Assembly (NCBI GenBank): GCA_002368155.1
Contig: AP018180.1
Coordinates: forward strand, 3,288,719-3,352,718
DNA: 64,000 nt
DNA from: Nostoc carneum NIES-2107
GTDB taxonomy: Bacteria > Cyanobacteriota > Cyanobacteriia > Cyanobacteriales > Nostocaceae
Direction of reading: 5' to 3'
The notes below the pieces were generated by a model. That model was not told where the DNA came from. It ran no database searches and saw only the letters and a list, made by a program, of their open reading frames with translations. Shown piece after piece: positions 18,139-26,767 of the stretch. Both the position numbers and the translations under genes were made by a program. Every line of letters starts with the position of its first letter. Within the stretch, counting starts at the first letter, position 1.

Positions 18139-18228
18139 TGGAGTTACAGTTGAGGTTTTACGTCTTTTCTATTTTTACAAATTTATTACTTTGGTGCGAT
18201 TACTATTGGTAGTTTCAATCCAGCTAAT

Positions 18229-19569
18229 TTATATTCCATATAAACGTTTGACCATCGCCGTAATTTTGGCACCATAATCTAAATCTGCTGACCAGCGCCC
18301 GGATAATTGATCAATTAATGGTGCAATTCCCCGCGTCACAAATCGAAATCTGGGGTCTACAACTTCATTTACTAAAGGTTCTAAACTAGCATAAGCTTTT
18401 AAATGTTGGATATGTGCCCTCACACCAATTCTGGCACTTTCAAAAGATGCTGCTTGTGTAGCACCGCCAATTGTCCCTAAACCAGCAAAGTTATTTTGCT
18501 CGGGTTTAATATCACCACCAAAGCGTAAAAATCCGGTTTCTACACACATTTGACAAAAGGCTATATCGTAATTAACTCCTTCTACGCTGGCTTCTTCTCG
18601 GTAGAGTTTTGGTATATCAGGAAATCGCACTAAAGCATTCTCATTATTATTCCTCAAGAATACTTGTAACTGCACTTCTGAAGTATTACCATTCGAGACA
18701 ATTCTATCTAACTGTCCGGGGCAAACTACCAAAATAGAACGCAATTGTACAGTTTTAGTTGCCGCATCCCAACCCACAGAGACATTAAAGTCTCGCAGTT
18801 CAATTGCTTTGACATACACTACTTTATGATAGGTAATACGACGAACTTCGGGAACTTTTGATAAATCAACTCGCAAGCGGTCTGCTAAATCAATGGGAAT
18901 ATAAGCATTACCATTCACAAGTATGCCTTTTTCGGCGTAATTTTGCCCATTAACACTAATATTAATCGGAGGATAAGTTACCTCTGGTGTATTGCCTTGG
19001 CTAGGGTCAACTACACGACTCCAAGATGCCAAGCCATCGGCAATTCCTAAAGCAAAATCGCGGCGACGGCTTTGCAATAAAGACCTATCTTCAGGACTGC
19101 TGAGAAATCCTACTTGCATCAACAAAGCAGCGATCGCAGTTTGTCGGCAAAATGCTAACTTACCTAATCCACTATCAGTATCAGGTCTAACTCCGCGATT
19201 TGGTAATTGGGGTACACGGCGTACAAGTCCAACTAATAGCAGTTCCGCATTGCTTTTACGCTGATCGTTACTGGCAATATAGAAGACGCTAGCCCCGCGT
19301 ACATTTGGGCTAGTAGCTGCATCAGCGTGAATTTCTAACGCCACATCGGTGGAACGTCCACGAGCATTAATCCAGGCTATTGTATCCGCTGCACTCAAAT
19401 CATCGGGAACAGACAAAACTTCAAAACTCCGCGCCCGCAGTTCTGTTACAATCAAATCCCGCAACAGAATCATTTCTCTAGCTTCTGTTGTCCCGCCTGC
19501 GATCGTCCCTGGATCGATTCCGCCAGCTTCTTTACCACCGTGAGCAGCAGAAATAAAAATACGCCCCAT
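18229..19569 (-). CDS. Bifunctional peptidoglycan hydrolase: amidase_3 plus glucosaminidase
   Basis: 446 residues. The N-terminal part (about 1-185) is an N-acetylmuramoyl-L-alanine amidase_3 domain (ISAAHGGKEAGG, ALEIHADA, LMQVGFLSSPED). A middle stalk-like segment (about 200-275) follows, then a C-terminal glucosaminidase-like domain (about 330-446; FCQMCVETGFLRFGGDIKPE, NNFAGLGT). Together they could cut both the peptide link and the glycan strand. No signal peptide is visible, which is odd for a wall hydrolase. Amidase confident; glucosaminidase probable. Confidence 0.8.
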   Translation of the reverse strand: MGRIFISAAHGGKEAGGIDPGTIAGGTTEAREMILLRDLIVTELRARSFEVLSVPDDLSAADTIAWINARGRSTDVALEIHADAATSPNVRGASVFYIASNDQRKSNAELLLVGLVRRVPQLPNRGVRPDTDSGLGKLAFCRQTAIAALLMQVGFLSSPEDRSLLQSRRRDFALGIADGLASWSRVVDPSQGNTPEVTYPPINISVNGQNYAEKGILVNGNAYIPIDLADRLRVDLSKVPEVRRITYHKVVYVKAIELRDFNVSVGWDAATKTVQLRSILVVCPGQLDRIVSNGNTSEVQLQVFLRNNNENALVRFPDIPKLYREEASVEGVNYDIAFCQMCVETGFLRFGGDIKPEQNNFAGLGTIGGATQAASFESARIGVRAHIQHLKAYASLEPLVNEVVDPRFRFVTRGIAPLIDQLSGRWSADLDYGAKITAMVKRLYGI

Positions 19570-19693
19570 CTTCAGTATTTCCTCTTATAAGACTCAGCCT
19601 CAGCCATGCTATCTATATTTCTTGGTTGAGCAACAACAATATAATATCCATCAGGAGTACCTAATCATTTCTCCTTTGTCTTTTCTCCCAAGT

Positions 19694-19797
19694 TGGTTGG
19701 GGATTGGGTACTGGTGATTGGGGACTAGTGACTGGGAAAAAATAACCTAATAACTCTTAGTTTTTGACTTTTGACTCTTGACTCTTGACTCTTGACA
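19694..19797. repeat. Degenerate heptanucleotide repeats before dnaG
   Basis: GGGGATT/GGGGACT-type units (19697-19735), then TTGACTC units (19759-19797) ending five bases before the dnaG ATG. They occupy the normal position of the ribosome binding site, which is otherwise not visible. Confidence 0.75.
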
Positions 19798-19801
19798 AAC
19801 T

Positions 19802-21718
19802 ATGCAAATCCCCCGCTTGCACCCGGATACAATTGAAGAAGTTAAACAACGTGCTGATATTGTAGATGTCGTCTCTGAGTATGTAGTTTTACGCAAGCGC
19901 GGTAAAGATTTTGTGGGATTATGTCCGTTCCACGATGAGAAAAGCCCTAGCTTTACTGTTAGTCAGACTAAGCAAATGTATTATTGCTTCGGCTGTCAAG
20001 CTGGGGGAAATGCGATTAAGTTTGTGATGGATGTGGGTAAGCGTTCCTTTGCGGAAGTGGTGCTAGATTTAGCACGGCGTTACCAAGTACCTGTACAAAC
20101 TTTAGAACCTGAGCAAAGACAAGAATTGCAGCGTCAGCTGTCTTTGCGTGAGCAATTATACCAAGTTCTCGCTTCTACAGCACAGTTTTATCAACACGCC
20201 CTCAGACAATCTGCTGGGCAAAAAGCCCTACAGTATCTTAAAAGCGATCGCATTCTTAAAGAAGAAACAATACAGCAATTTGGCTTAGGTTATGCTCCCG
20301 CAGGGTGGGAAACTGTTTACCGTTATTTGGTAGATAGTAAACATTACCCAGTGCAACTAGTAGAAAAAGCGGGATTGATTAAACCCCGCAAGGAAGGGGG
20401 CGGTTATTATGATGTGTTTCGCGATCGCTTAATGATTCCCATCCGCGATATTCAAGGACGGGTAATTGGCTTTGGTGGGCGAACCCTTACCGATGAGCAA
20501 CCAAAGTATCTCAATTCCCCGGAAACTGAGCTGTTTAGTAAAGGTAAGACTCTCTTCGCCCTGGATCAAGCCAAATCTGGGATTTCGCAATTCGATCAAG
20601 CTGTGGTGGTAGAAGGATATTTTGATGCGATCGCTCTCCACGCTGCGGGTATTAATAATGTTGTCGCTTCCTTGGGTACTGCTTTAAGTTTAGACCAAGT
20701 GCGCTTGGTATTACGCTATACCGACTCAAAACAATTAGTTCTCAACTTTGATGCGGATAATGCAGGTACTAACGCCGCATCTAGAGCGATTGGAGAAATT
20801 GCCGAACTCGCCTATATGGGAGAAGTGCAACTGAAAATTCTCAACATCCCCGATGGTAAAGATGCCGATGAATACTTACATAGCCATACCCCAGAAGACT
20901 ATCGCCAACTTTTAACTAATGCTCCCCTGTGGCTAAATTGGCAAATTGACCAAATTCTCAAAGACCGTGATTTAAAACAGCCTACAGATTTTCAGCAAGT
21001 CACACAAAGCATAGTAAAATTGCTGAAAAACATAGTTAATAAAGATACGCAAAATTATTATATTTCCTATTGTGCGGAAATCCTCAGCTTGGGAGATAGC
21101 AGACTAATTCCGTTACGAGTCGAAAATCTGCTGACTCAAATTTCCCCTGCTAACAATACTTCTCAACCCATACAAATTAAAAAAAAATGGGAGAACAATA
21201 AAGCTTCCCAGGCTACAGTTACAACTAGCGAACGCGGTTTGCTAGAACGTGCAGAAGGCTTATTATTGCGGATTTACTTACATTGTCCTGAACAGCGCCA
21301 AACAATTTTAAATGCATTAGAAGAGAGAGACTTACAATTTAGCCTTTCTCATCACCGCTTTTTATGGCAAAAAATTATCGAGTTACCAATTCAGGAAATA
21401 GACTTAATTTCAAACCTGCAAGATAGATACCTAGAATTAGCTGAGGATTTGAATTTAGTATCTCATTTGTTTCATTTAAATGAGAAAAGCAAGAAAGATA
21501 TCATGCGGACTCCGCAAGTAGTTCAGGCTGCGATCGCTTGTATGGAACGGGTAATGAGAGAAAAGCGCTATCGTCACTTTTTGGAACTATGGCAAGAAAC
21601 TGATCCAGAAGCAGAACCAGAAAGATGGCAATCATATTATCAAGCTTTTTATAACGAAAAACTCCAACTTCAGGAATTAGACCGTCAACGCCAATTTTCC
21701 ATCACAGACTTGGTTTAG
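19802..21718 (+). CDS. dnaG: DNA primase DnaG
   Basis: 638 residues, full length. The N-terminal zinc-binding domain has C41, H44, C62 and C65 (CPFHDEKSPSF, MYYCFGC). The catalytic core follows, with the TOPRIM Glu motif VVEGYFDAIALHAAGI and the DXD-type LNFDADNAGTNAASR. A less conserved C-terminal helicase-binding region completes it. It synthesises RNA primers at the replication fork. Its 5' flank is heptamer repeat, and a palindromic hairpin follows the stop. Confidence 0.97.
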   Translation: MQIPRLHPDTIEEVKQRADIVDVVSEYVVLRKRGKDFVGLCPFHDEKSPSFTVSQTKQMYYCFGCQAGGNAIKFVMDVGKRSFAEVVLDLARRYQVPVQTLEPEQRQELQRQLSLREQLYQVLASTAQFYQHALRQSAGQKALQYLKSDRILKEETIQQFGLGYAPAGWETVYRYLVDSKHYPVQLVEKAGLIKPRKEGGGYYDVFRDRLMIPIRDIQGRVIGFGGRTLTDEQPKYLNSPETELFSKGKTLFALDQAKSGISQFDQAVVVEGYFDAIALHAAGINNVVASLGTALSLDQVRLVLRYTDSKQLVLNFDADNAGTNAASRAIGEIAELAYMGEVQLKILNIPDGKDADEYLHSHTPEDYRQLLTNAPLWLNWQIDQILKDRDLKQPTDFQQVTQSIVKLLKNIVNKDTQNYYISYCAEILSLGDSRLIPLRVENLLTQISPANNTSQPIQIKKKWENNKASQATVTTSERGLLERAEGLLLRIYLHCPEQRQTILNALEERDLQFSLSHHRFLWQKIIELPIQEIDLISNLQDRYLELAEDLNLVSHLFHLNEKSKKDIMRTPQVVQAAIACMERVMREKRYRHFLELWQETDPEAEPERWQSYYQAFYNEKLQLQELDRQRQFSITDLV

Positions 21719-21734
21719 TTAAACCTTTTTGCTC

Positions 21735-21767
21735 AGATCCCCGACTTTTTGAAAAAGTCGGGGATCT
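21735..21767. terminator. Hairpin after dnaG (dispersed palindrome)
   Basis: AGATCCCCGACTTTTTG / AAAAAGTCGGGGATCT forms a near-perfect stem 17 bp after the stop. An identical palindrome is at 37488-37520 and a variant at 4359. Likely terminator as well as repeat; no T-tract follows. Confidence 0.6.
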
Positions 21768-21900
21768 AAATCCAGCGAAGGTAGGGAGAATTTTTTTAAT
21801 TCGGTATTATCTAGTTTTTTTGGATAAGAAATATAAAGTCTTGATGTATCAAATTTTCGGTGAATACTAAAGTTATTTAATAGTTGATTTTGAAACTTCT

Positions 21901-22359
21901 ATGAATGATGATTCAAAATTCTTTTTAATGTTTGGTTCAATATTTGCGGGTATTGGCGGTCTATTTGCTGTTATAGGCATTGTTTTTTTCATTAATACTC
22001 ACTCTTTTGTCAAAACAGCCGAATCTCTACCAGGAACTGTAATAGATTTCAAGTTACGTTCATCAAGAGATAGTAAGGGTCGATCATCTTCTGCTTATTA
22101 TCCAATTGTTAAATTTACACCCAGTTCTGGTCAAGAAACTATATTTGAATCCCATACAGGTAGTAAGCCACCAGCATTTAAAAAAGGTCAGCAAGTAGAA
22201 GTTTTATATCACCCTCAAGACCCGGATTCTGCCATGATTAATTCTTGGTTTGAGCTATGGTTTTTGCCTACAATGTCTACTGGGTTGGGTTCAATTTTCG
22301 TATTGGTCGGAGGAGCCGTACTAGTTATACCTTTGCGGAGGTTGGTAAGTTTTAAGTAA
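21901..22359 (+). CDS. DUF3592 membrane protein
   Basis: 152 residues with N- and C-terminal hydrophobic segments (FGSIFAGIGGLFAVIGIVFF and STGLGSIFVLVGGAVLVI) flanking a beta-rich domain typical of DUF3592 (GTVIDFKLRSS, YYPIVKFTPSSGQE, VEVLYHPQDPDSA). Function unknown. Convergent with the transposase remnant, whose stop is 14 bp away. Confidence 0.8.
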   Translation: MNDDSKFFLMFGSIFAGIGGLFAVIGIVFFINTHSFVKTAESLPGTVIDFKLRSSRDSKGRSSSAYYPIVKFTPSSGQETIFESHTGSKPPAFKKGQQVEVLYHPQDPDSAMINSWFELWFLPTMSTGLGSIFVLVGGAVLVIPLRRLVSFK

Positions 22360-22373
22360 CAGACCCTTGTATC

Positions 22374-22432
22374 TTATACCAAGTTGAAAAAAGAATGCGA
22401 AAGATTGTAGGGGCAAGGCACTGCCCATACGC
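22374..22432 (-). repeat. Partial TACCAA-type MITE-like element at transposase remnant end
   Basis: TTATACCAAGTTGAAAAAAG, GAATGCGAAAGATTGTAGGG and GCAAGGCACTGCC match the left half of the elements at 23679 and 50069 (as complement). The copy stops in the middle of the central palindrome and supplies the last codons and stop of the transposase remnant (NLSHSFFNLV). Confidence 0.7.
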
Positions 22433-22527
22433 GACCACCAATTCGAGCAATAATCCAAGTAGCCCAAGCAAGAGAGTCAGGAGGATAGGGATTTTTTTGA
22501 AGTTTAGTGTTACCTTCTACAGTTGGT

Positions 22528-22555
22528 GCGTAGGCGTAGCCCGCCGCAGGCATCG
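22528..22555 (-). repeat. 28-bp dispersed repeat inserted in frame
   Basis: GCGTAGGCGTAGCCCGCCGC plus AGGCATCG, encoding MPAAGYAYA on the minus strand. A copy with three mismatches sits in the phytochrome gene at 55309-55336 in the same reading frame (MSTTGYAYA). Confidence 0.75.
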
Positions 22556-22946
22556 TTAACAAGCATTGCTGTTGCTCGTGGGAAAAAGTAACAGTAGCAG
22601 GTAAATCAGGATTGTCCCGACTCTGAATGAGTTGTAAAATTCGCACAGCCACAGACAAAGCTAATAGGGTTAGTCGTTGAATGGCGGCAATCGACTCAAG
22701 CTGAGTGGTTTCGAGATTTAAAGCGGCAGTTTTGAGGATGGCAAATAAGTTGTTCAATTCGCCATCGCCATGTGTACCATCTAATTGATTTATAGAGCTT
22801 GTTCGAGACAAACAACTTGGTGGGTGGTCAACAATCGCGCCTTGAATTGGTTCAGTACCCAATGGCTGGTTGACTTCCACAGCTTCCACGGCATAAAGGC
22901 TGACACTAGGGGGATAATCTTTGGCACTCAATTTATCTGGACGTTA

Positions 22947-23319
22947 ATCCTTGTTATTTCTGGCTTGCTTAAGTCTTAATTTAGTTAAGAATGACAAATT
23001 TTTTATATCTTTTGATAGATGTTTCAATCAGATTAATAGATAATTAGAAAAAGCTTCTAGTAGGTCTGGTACTAGAAGCCCGTCAAACTATTGCTTGGTA
23101 ATTGCAGTATATGCATTTATGATTAACTGTCTCTTCTACTAGAAGCATTAGGCTGAAGCTTTAAAGACTGTTTCTAAAGAGATGGAATTACCAGATGCGG
23201 TTTTGACTTCTACTTTGAGGTACTAATCTAGTTTGAACTTATGGTAGAAGCACAATATTTTATTTCTACCTACTATTAAGACCGTAGCAACAAATTGCAG
23301 TTTACTTGCTTTGGAACTT
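22947..23319. other. Intergenic region with strong hairpin
   Basis: No gene. A perfect 10-bp stem GCTTCTAGTA / TACTAGAAGC with loop GGTCTGG lies at 23053-23079, and a further TACTAGAAGC occurs at about 23138. This could be part of a structured transcript or a dispersed palindrome. Nothing else recognised. Confidence 0.4.
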
Positions 23320-23538
23320 ATGGACTTTAAATACAGGTGGAAAAATGGCAGCAAGCCCAACCGAGATCAAGCAGCTACGAGCGAGCATTTGTTAGATGAA
23401 AGTCAGTTTGAAAACGAACAAGACCGCTCAATAGCTGAACAGATGGCAAGGAAACATTTAAACGTACCTCTAAGCACTGCCGATCAAGACCAATCTGTAT
23501 TACCACAAGCTGCTCCATCTGAACAAAAGCAGAAGTAA
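23320..23538 (+). CDS. Small hydrophilic protein, 72 aa, unknown
   Basis: From ATG 23320 it encodes a polar, probably disordered protein (DFKYRWKNGSKPNRDQAATS, EQMARKHLNVPLSTADQDQS). No family or clear ribosome binding site seen. Composition is protein-like (many Gln, Glu, Ser), so it is kept at low confidence. Confidence 0.4.
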   Translation: MDFKYRWKNGSKPNRDQAATSEHLLDESQFENEQDRSIAEQMARKHLNVPLSTADQDQSVLPQAAPSEQKQK

Positions 23539-23678
23539 TACTCATGGGTGAGCAAAATTAAAAGCAGAGGTAGCATAGGAAAAAGAATCAGAGCTTTGTC
23601 TTTGCCAAAATTGGATAATCAAATTGCTACAACTCCTTGATTAAGAACTAGTTTTTGGGGAAACTTGTCTCTGTTACC

Positions 23679-23775
23679 TTATACCAACTTGAAAAAAGAA
23701 TGTGACAGATTCTAGAGGGCAAGGCAGTGCCTTGCCCTCTAGAATATTATTGATGTGTCGCAAACATTATTTGAT
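23679..23775 (+). mobile_element. TACCAA-type MITE-like element, near-complete copy
   Basis: Begins TTATACCAACTTGAAAAAAG, has the palindromic core GGGCAAGGCAGTGCCTTGCC, and ends GTGTCGCAAACATTATTTGA. Same family as 28417, 50069 and the half copy at 22374. No coding capacity. The right terminus is degenerate. Confidence 0.7.
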
Positions 23776-23798
23776 TTTCCATAAGAGACGCGATTTAA

Positions 23799-23818
23799 AG
23801 ACGCGATGAATCGCGTCT
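23799..23818. repeat. 20-bp palindrome AGACGCGATGAATCGCGTCT
   Basis: One-base variant of the palindrome at 15010, with a partial copy just upstream (23786). It ends six bases before the stop codon of the SDR gene and may act as its terminator hairpin. Confidence 0.7.
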
Positions 23819-23823
23819 CTACG

Positions 23824-24660
23824 TTAAACGCCGCTGTAGATGCTAAAACCACCGTCTACAGGTACAACTACGCCGTTGATGAAACTAGAACCAGCGCTGC
23901 ATAACCAAATTACTGTGCTGAGTAATTCTTCAGGTTCGCCAAAACGTCCGGCTGGGGTATGTTCAATAATTTTTTGTCCGCGATCGCTTAAACTACCATC
24001 AGGATTTAGCAGTAAATCTCGATTTTGTTCGCCAATAAAGAAACCAGGTGCGATCGCATTCACCCGCAATCCGGCTCCATATTTTTGTGCGAGTTCTACC
24101 GCTAGCCAGCGCGTAAAGTTATCTATCCCCGCTTTCGCTGCTGAGTAACCCACCACCCGAGTAATTACACGGATAGCAGACATAGAAGAAATATTCACAA
24201 TACAACCCCGAGGCTGATTTTTTTCTACCATTGCTTGACCAAAAACTTGGCTAGGTAATAAAGTCCCCACCAAATTCAGACTTACCACCTGCTCAAAAGC
24301 TGTGTGTGGCATATCAAAGAAAGTAGCATCAGGTGTAATTGTGGCAGCCGGGACATTACCACCAGCCGCATTGATTAAAATATCTATCTGACCCCAACGC
24401 TGTAAAACCGCATCTCTGGCGATTTCTAATTGCGCGCGATCGCTCACATCTGCCAACACCGCCACACTTTCCCCACCATTAGCGATAATATCCTTAACTA
24501 CCGCCTCCGCCCTTGCCTCATTGCGCCCCAGAACAGCCACCCGCGCCCCCGCCAAACCTAAACCGCGTGCGATCGCACCACCCAACACACCCGATGCACC
24601 TGTAATTACTGCTACCTGGCCTTGCAGGCTAAAAAGTTTATCCAATATTAAATTCGGCAT
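23824..24660 (-). CDS. uxuB: SDR-family D-mannonate oxidoreductase (fructuronate reductase, UxuB type)
   Basis: 278 residues. Rossmann motif TGASGVLGGAIARGLG, NAG-type motif INAAGGNVP, catalytic Ser (NISSMSA) and Y-S-A-A-K. APGFFIGEQNRDLLL and the end VVVPVDGGFSIYSGV resemble the SDR enzymes annotated as mannonate oxidoreductase in Bacillus-type uronate pathways. In that role it reduces D-fructuronate to D-mannonate with NAD(P)H. The glucuronate isomerase gene directly upstream on the same strand supports this. ATG 24660 is preceded by GGGGAA. A generic SDR is the fallback. Confidence 0.78.
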   Translation of the reverse strand: MPNLILDKLFSLQGQVAVITGASGVLGGAIARGLGLAGARVAVLGRNEARAEAVVKDIIANGGESVAVLADVSDRAQLEIARDAVLQRWGQIDILINAAGGNVPAATITPDATFFDMPHTAFEQVVSLNLVGTLLPSQVFGQAMVEKNQPRGCIVNISSMSAIRVITRVVGYSAAKAGIDNFTRWLAVELAQKYGAGLRVNAIAPGFFIGEQNRDLLLNPDGSLSDRGQKIIEHTPAGRFGEPEELLSTVIWLCSAGSSFINGVVVPVDGGFSIYSGV

Positions 24661-24693
24661 TAATAATTCCCCTCAAACTGTTTTCAAAGCCTT

Positions 24694-24767
24694 AGATCCC
24701 CCCAACCCCTACAAAGGAGCAATAAGAGTCTTCAAGTCCCCCTTAAAAGGGGGATTTAGGGGGATCT
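24694..24767. repeat. Palindromic dispersed repeat (AGATCCCCCC...GGGGGATCT)
   Basis: Outer inverted ends plus an inner perfect hairpin TCCCCCTTAAAAGGGGGA at 24737-24754, lying between uxaC and the SDR gene. It could cause partial termination within the operon. Sequence type is common in cyanobacterial intergenic DNA. Confidence 0.6.
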
Positions 24768-24841
24768 AGCAATTTAGAAGCCTAAACAAGTAATTTAAAA
24801 ACACCCCCTAGCCCTATTCTCTCGACTCAGCACTCTTGTAC

Positions 24842-24861
24842 AGACGCGATTAATCGCGTCT
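24842..24861. repeat. Perfect 20-bp palindrome AGACGCGATTAATCGCGTCT
   Basis: Identical to the palindrome at 15010 and overlapping the 3' end of uxaC: the stop codon lies within the right half of the palindrome. Confidence 0.75.
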
Positions 24862-26292
24862 CTGCAATTTATAAGCATTCTTTGCGAGGTCGTAAGCTAC
24901 AGCCGCAGCCATGTCATAGCCTTCCTCTTCCTCAATTAACCCGCGGACTACCAACCCTGCTAACCAATTACAAGCTACACGCCGCCAAACAGCGTGACGG
25001 GCGGGAATGGAAACGAAAGCCCGTGTATCATCGTTAAATCCAGCAGTATTGTAAAGCCCCGCAGTTTCCATTACCTGATTGAAGTAGCGCTCCATACCAT
25101 TAACGCTATCGTGAAACCACCAGGGCGGCCCAAGCAATACAGCGGGATAATGCCCAGCTAGCGGCGCTAACTCCCGACTATATGTGCTTTCATCCAAGCC
25201 AAACAAAATTAAATGGAAGTCTTTATTATTACCGTAAGCATTTAACAACGGACGCAGATTTTGCGTCCACTCGATTTGTACAGGAATATCTGCACCTTTA
25301 TCAGACCCAAATCGCTCAAAGATAGCCGGGTTATGGTTACGCATAATACCGCAATGCATCTGCATCACTAAGCCATCTTCCACGCTCATTCGCGCCATTT
25401 CCATGAACATATGACCAGTAAACTGCTCTGCATCACTGGAATTGAGCTTATTATTTAATGCTCTGGCAAAGATAGCTTCGGCTTCTTGGTCAGCAAGGCG
25501 TGCTGTATAAGGTGTAGCAGCACTGTGGTCAGTAGCTGTTGCACCCATCTTTTTAAAGAAAGCCCGACGTTCTTCTAAAGCTTGGATAAAAGCGGCGTAA
25601 GTATTAATTTCTCTACCTACAGCCCTTTCTAACTGAACCAGATTGTCCCGCCATCCGGGAACGTCTAAGTTGACAACTGCATCTGGTCGAAAAGTTGGTC
25701 TAATTTGGGTAAAATGCTCTCGGTGTAAGGATTGATGGTGTTCTAAATTATCGCTAGCTGCATCAGTGGTACAAAGCACTTCTATATTGAAGCGTTTAAA
25801 TAAAGCCCGGGGTGAAAACTCTGGTAAAGCTAACTGTTTTTCTAGATAATCATAGATATTGCCAGCATTACGCGAATTTAAAGGCTCATCCACACCAAAG
25901 ACATTGATTAGTTCATCTTTCAGCCACAAACCAGAGGGTGTACCGCGAAATAGATAAAAATGGTCTGCAAATATCTGCCAAATTTGGCGATGGTCAGTTT
26001 CTATGGGTGTACCATCTTTGGTAGGTATGCCGAGAGCTTCTAAAGGTATGCCCCGACTATAAAGCATCCGAAAAATATAGTGGTCGGGAATGATCAATAA
26101 TTCCGTTGGCGAACCAAATCGGGCGGCGGGATTCGCTAACAAAGCTGGCTCTACATGACCATGTGGACAGACTAGGGGTAGAGTAGATATGTTGTCAAAA
26201 AATTGACGCGCGATTTGTCGCTGTACTGGTTCTGGAGCAAAACAGCGATCGCTTGATAAACTACGTTTTTTAGTTAACATCTTATTGTTCAA
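24850..26292 (-). CDS. uxaC: Glucuronate isomerase (UxaC family)
   Basis: 480 residues, usual length. It has the metal-binding PHGHVEP near the N-terminus, RMLYSRGIPLEALG, the central VEDGLVMQMHCGIMRNHNP, and TRAFVSIPARHAVWRRVACN near the end, all UxaC-like. It converts D-glucuronate/galacturonate to fructuronate/tagaturonate. It lies upstream of the UxuB-type SDR on the same strand, with lacI-type regulator and gluconokinase genes nearby, so a small uronate module. Mannonate dehydratase (uxuA) is not in the window. Confidence 0.93.
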   Translation of the reverse strand: MNNKMLTKKRSLSSDRCFAPEPVQRQIARQFFDNISTLPLVCPHGHVEPALLANPAARFGSPTELLIIPDHYIFRMLYSRGIPLEALGIPTKDGTPIETDHRQIWQIFADHFYLFRGTPSGLWLKDELINVFGVDEPLNSRNAGNIYDYLEKQLALPEFSPRALFKRFNIEVLCTTDAASDNLEHHQSLHREHFTQIRPTFRPDAVVNLDVPGWRDNLVQLERAVGREINTYAAFIQALEERRAFFKKMGATATDHSAATPYTARLADQEAEAIFARALNNKLNSSDAEQFTGHMFMEMARMSVEDGLVMQMHCGIMRNHNPAIFERFGSDKGADIPVQIEWTQNLRPLLNAYGNNKDFHLILFGLDESTYSRELAPLAGHYPAVLLGPPWWFHDSVNGMERYFNQVMETAGLYNTAGFNDDTRAFVSIPARHAVWRRVACNWLAGLVVRGLIEEEEGYDMAAAVAYDLAKNAYKLQRRD

Positions 26293-26525
26293 TAAAGTTT
26301 ATTTTGGTAATTGGTAATTGGTAATTAGTAATTAAATATTTCTGGTGTAATCTATGTTTTAGAGTTTATGTTTGCCGCTGATTTTAAAGAAATTAATATT
26401 AGCATTTATGAGACAGAATGGTTTCCATTGGATTAGCACAGTAGTGAAAAAATGAATACAATTTAGGTCTTTAATTGTTGAATCAGAGATTGCTTATTTC
26501 CGCCGTATTGTATTAGAATTTTTCA
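26293..26525. promoter_or_regulatory. uxaC upstream region
   Basis: AT-rich leader of uxaC with TTGGTAATTGGTAATT repeats (26305-26330) next to the start. AATGG-TTT-CCATT at 26418-26430 is a short inverted repeat that could be a LacI-family site, but it differs from the palindrome near gntK. Promoter not placed. Confidence 0.3.
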
Positions 26526-26767
26526 ATTACTCATTACTCATTACTCATTACTCATTACTCATTACTCATTACTCATTACTCATTACTCATTACTCATTAC
26601 TCATTACTCATTACTCATTACTCATTACTCATTACTCATTACTCATTACTCATTACTCATTACTCATTACTCATTACTCATTACTCATTACTCATTACTC
26701 ATTACTCATTACTCATTACTCATTCCCCATTCCCCATTCCCCATTCCCCATTCCCCATTCCCCATTA
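26526..26767. repeat. Long heptanucleotide array (about 28 x ATTACTC, then about 6 x CATTCCC)
   Basis: A virtually perfect 7-bp tandem array of ATTACTC from 26526 to about 26722 changes abruptly to CATTCCC units up to 26767. It runs into the lacI-type gene and encodes its last 20 or so residues, including the stop. Far more homogeneous than other arrays here, suggesting recent expansion. Confidence 0.95.

Larger units (their letters stand above)
22374..22946 (-). pseudogene. IS4-family transposase remnant (C-terminal part, frameshifted)
   Basis: The readable frame encodes pieces of an IS4-type transposase C-terminus: LSAKDYPPSVSLYAVEAVEV, PLGTEPIQ, NLETTQLESIAAIQRLTLLA, LAWATWIIARIGG. Between them (about 22790-22850) the correct continuation RLLTTHQVVCLEQAL lies in another frame, so there is a frameshift and a deletion around the expected catalytic Glu region. 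A 28-bp repeat is inserted at 22528 and a MITE fragment forms the 3' end. Upstream of about 22946 the match is lost. Not functional. Confidence 0.8.

Noticed and set aside
26526-26767. Possible CRISPR array
   Set aside because: Pure 7-bp tandem units with no spacers and no cas genes.
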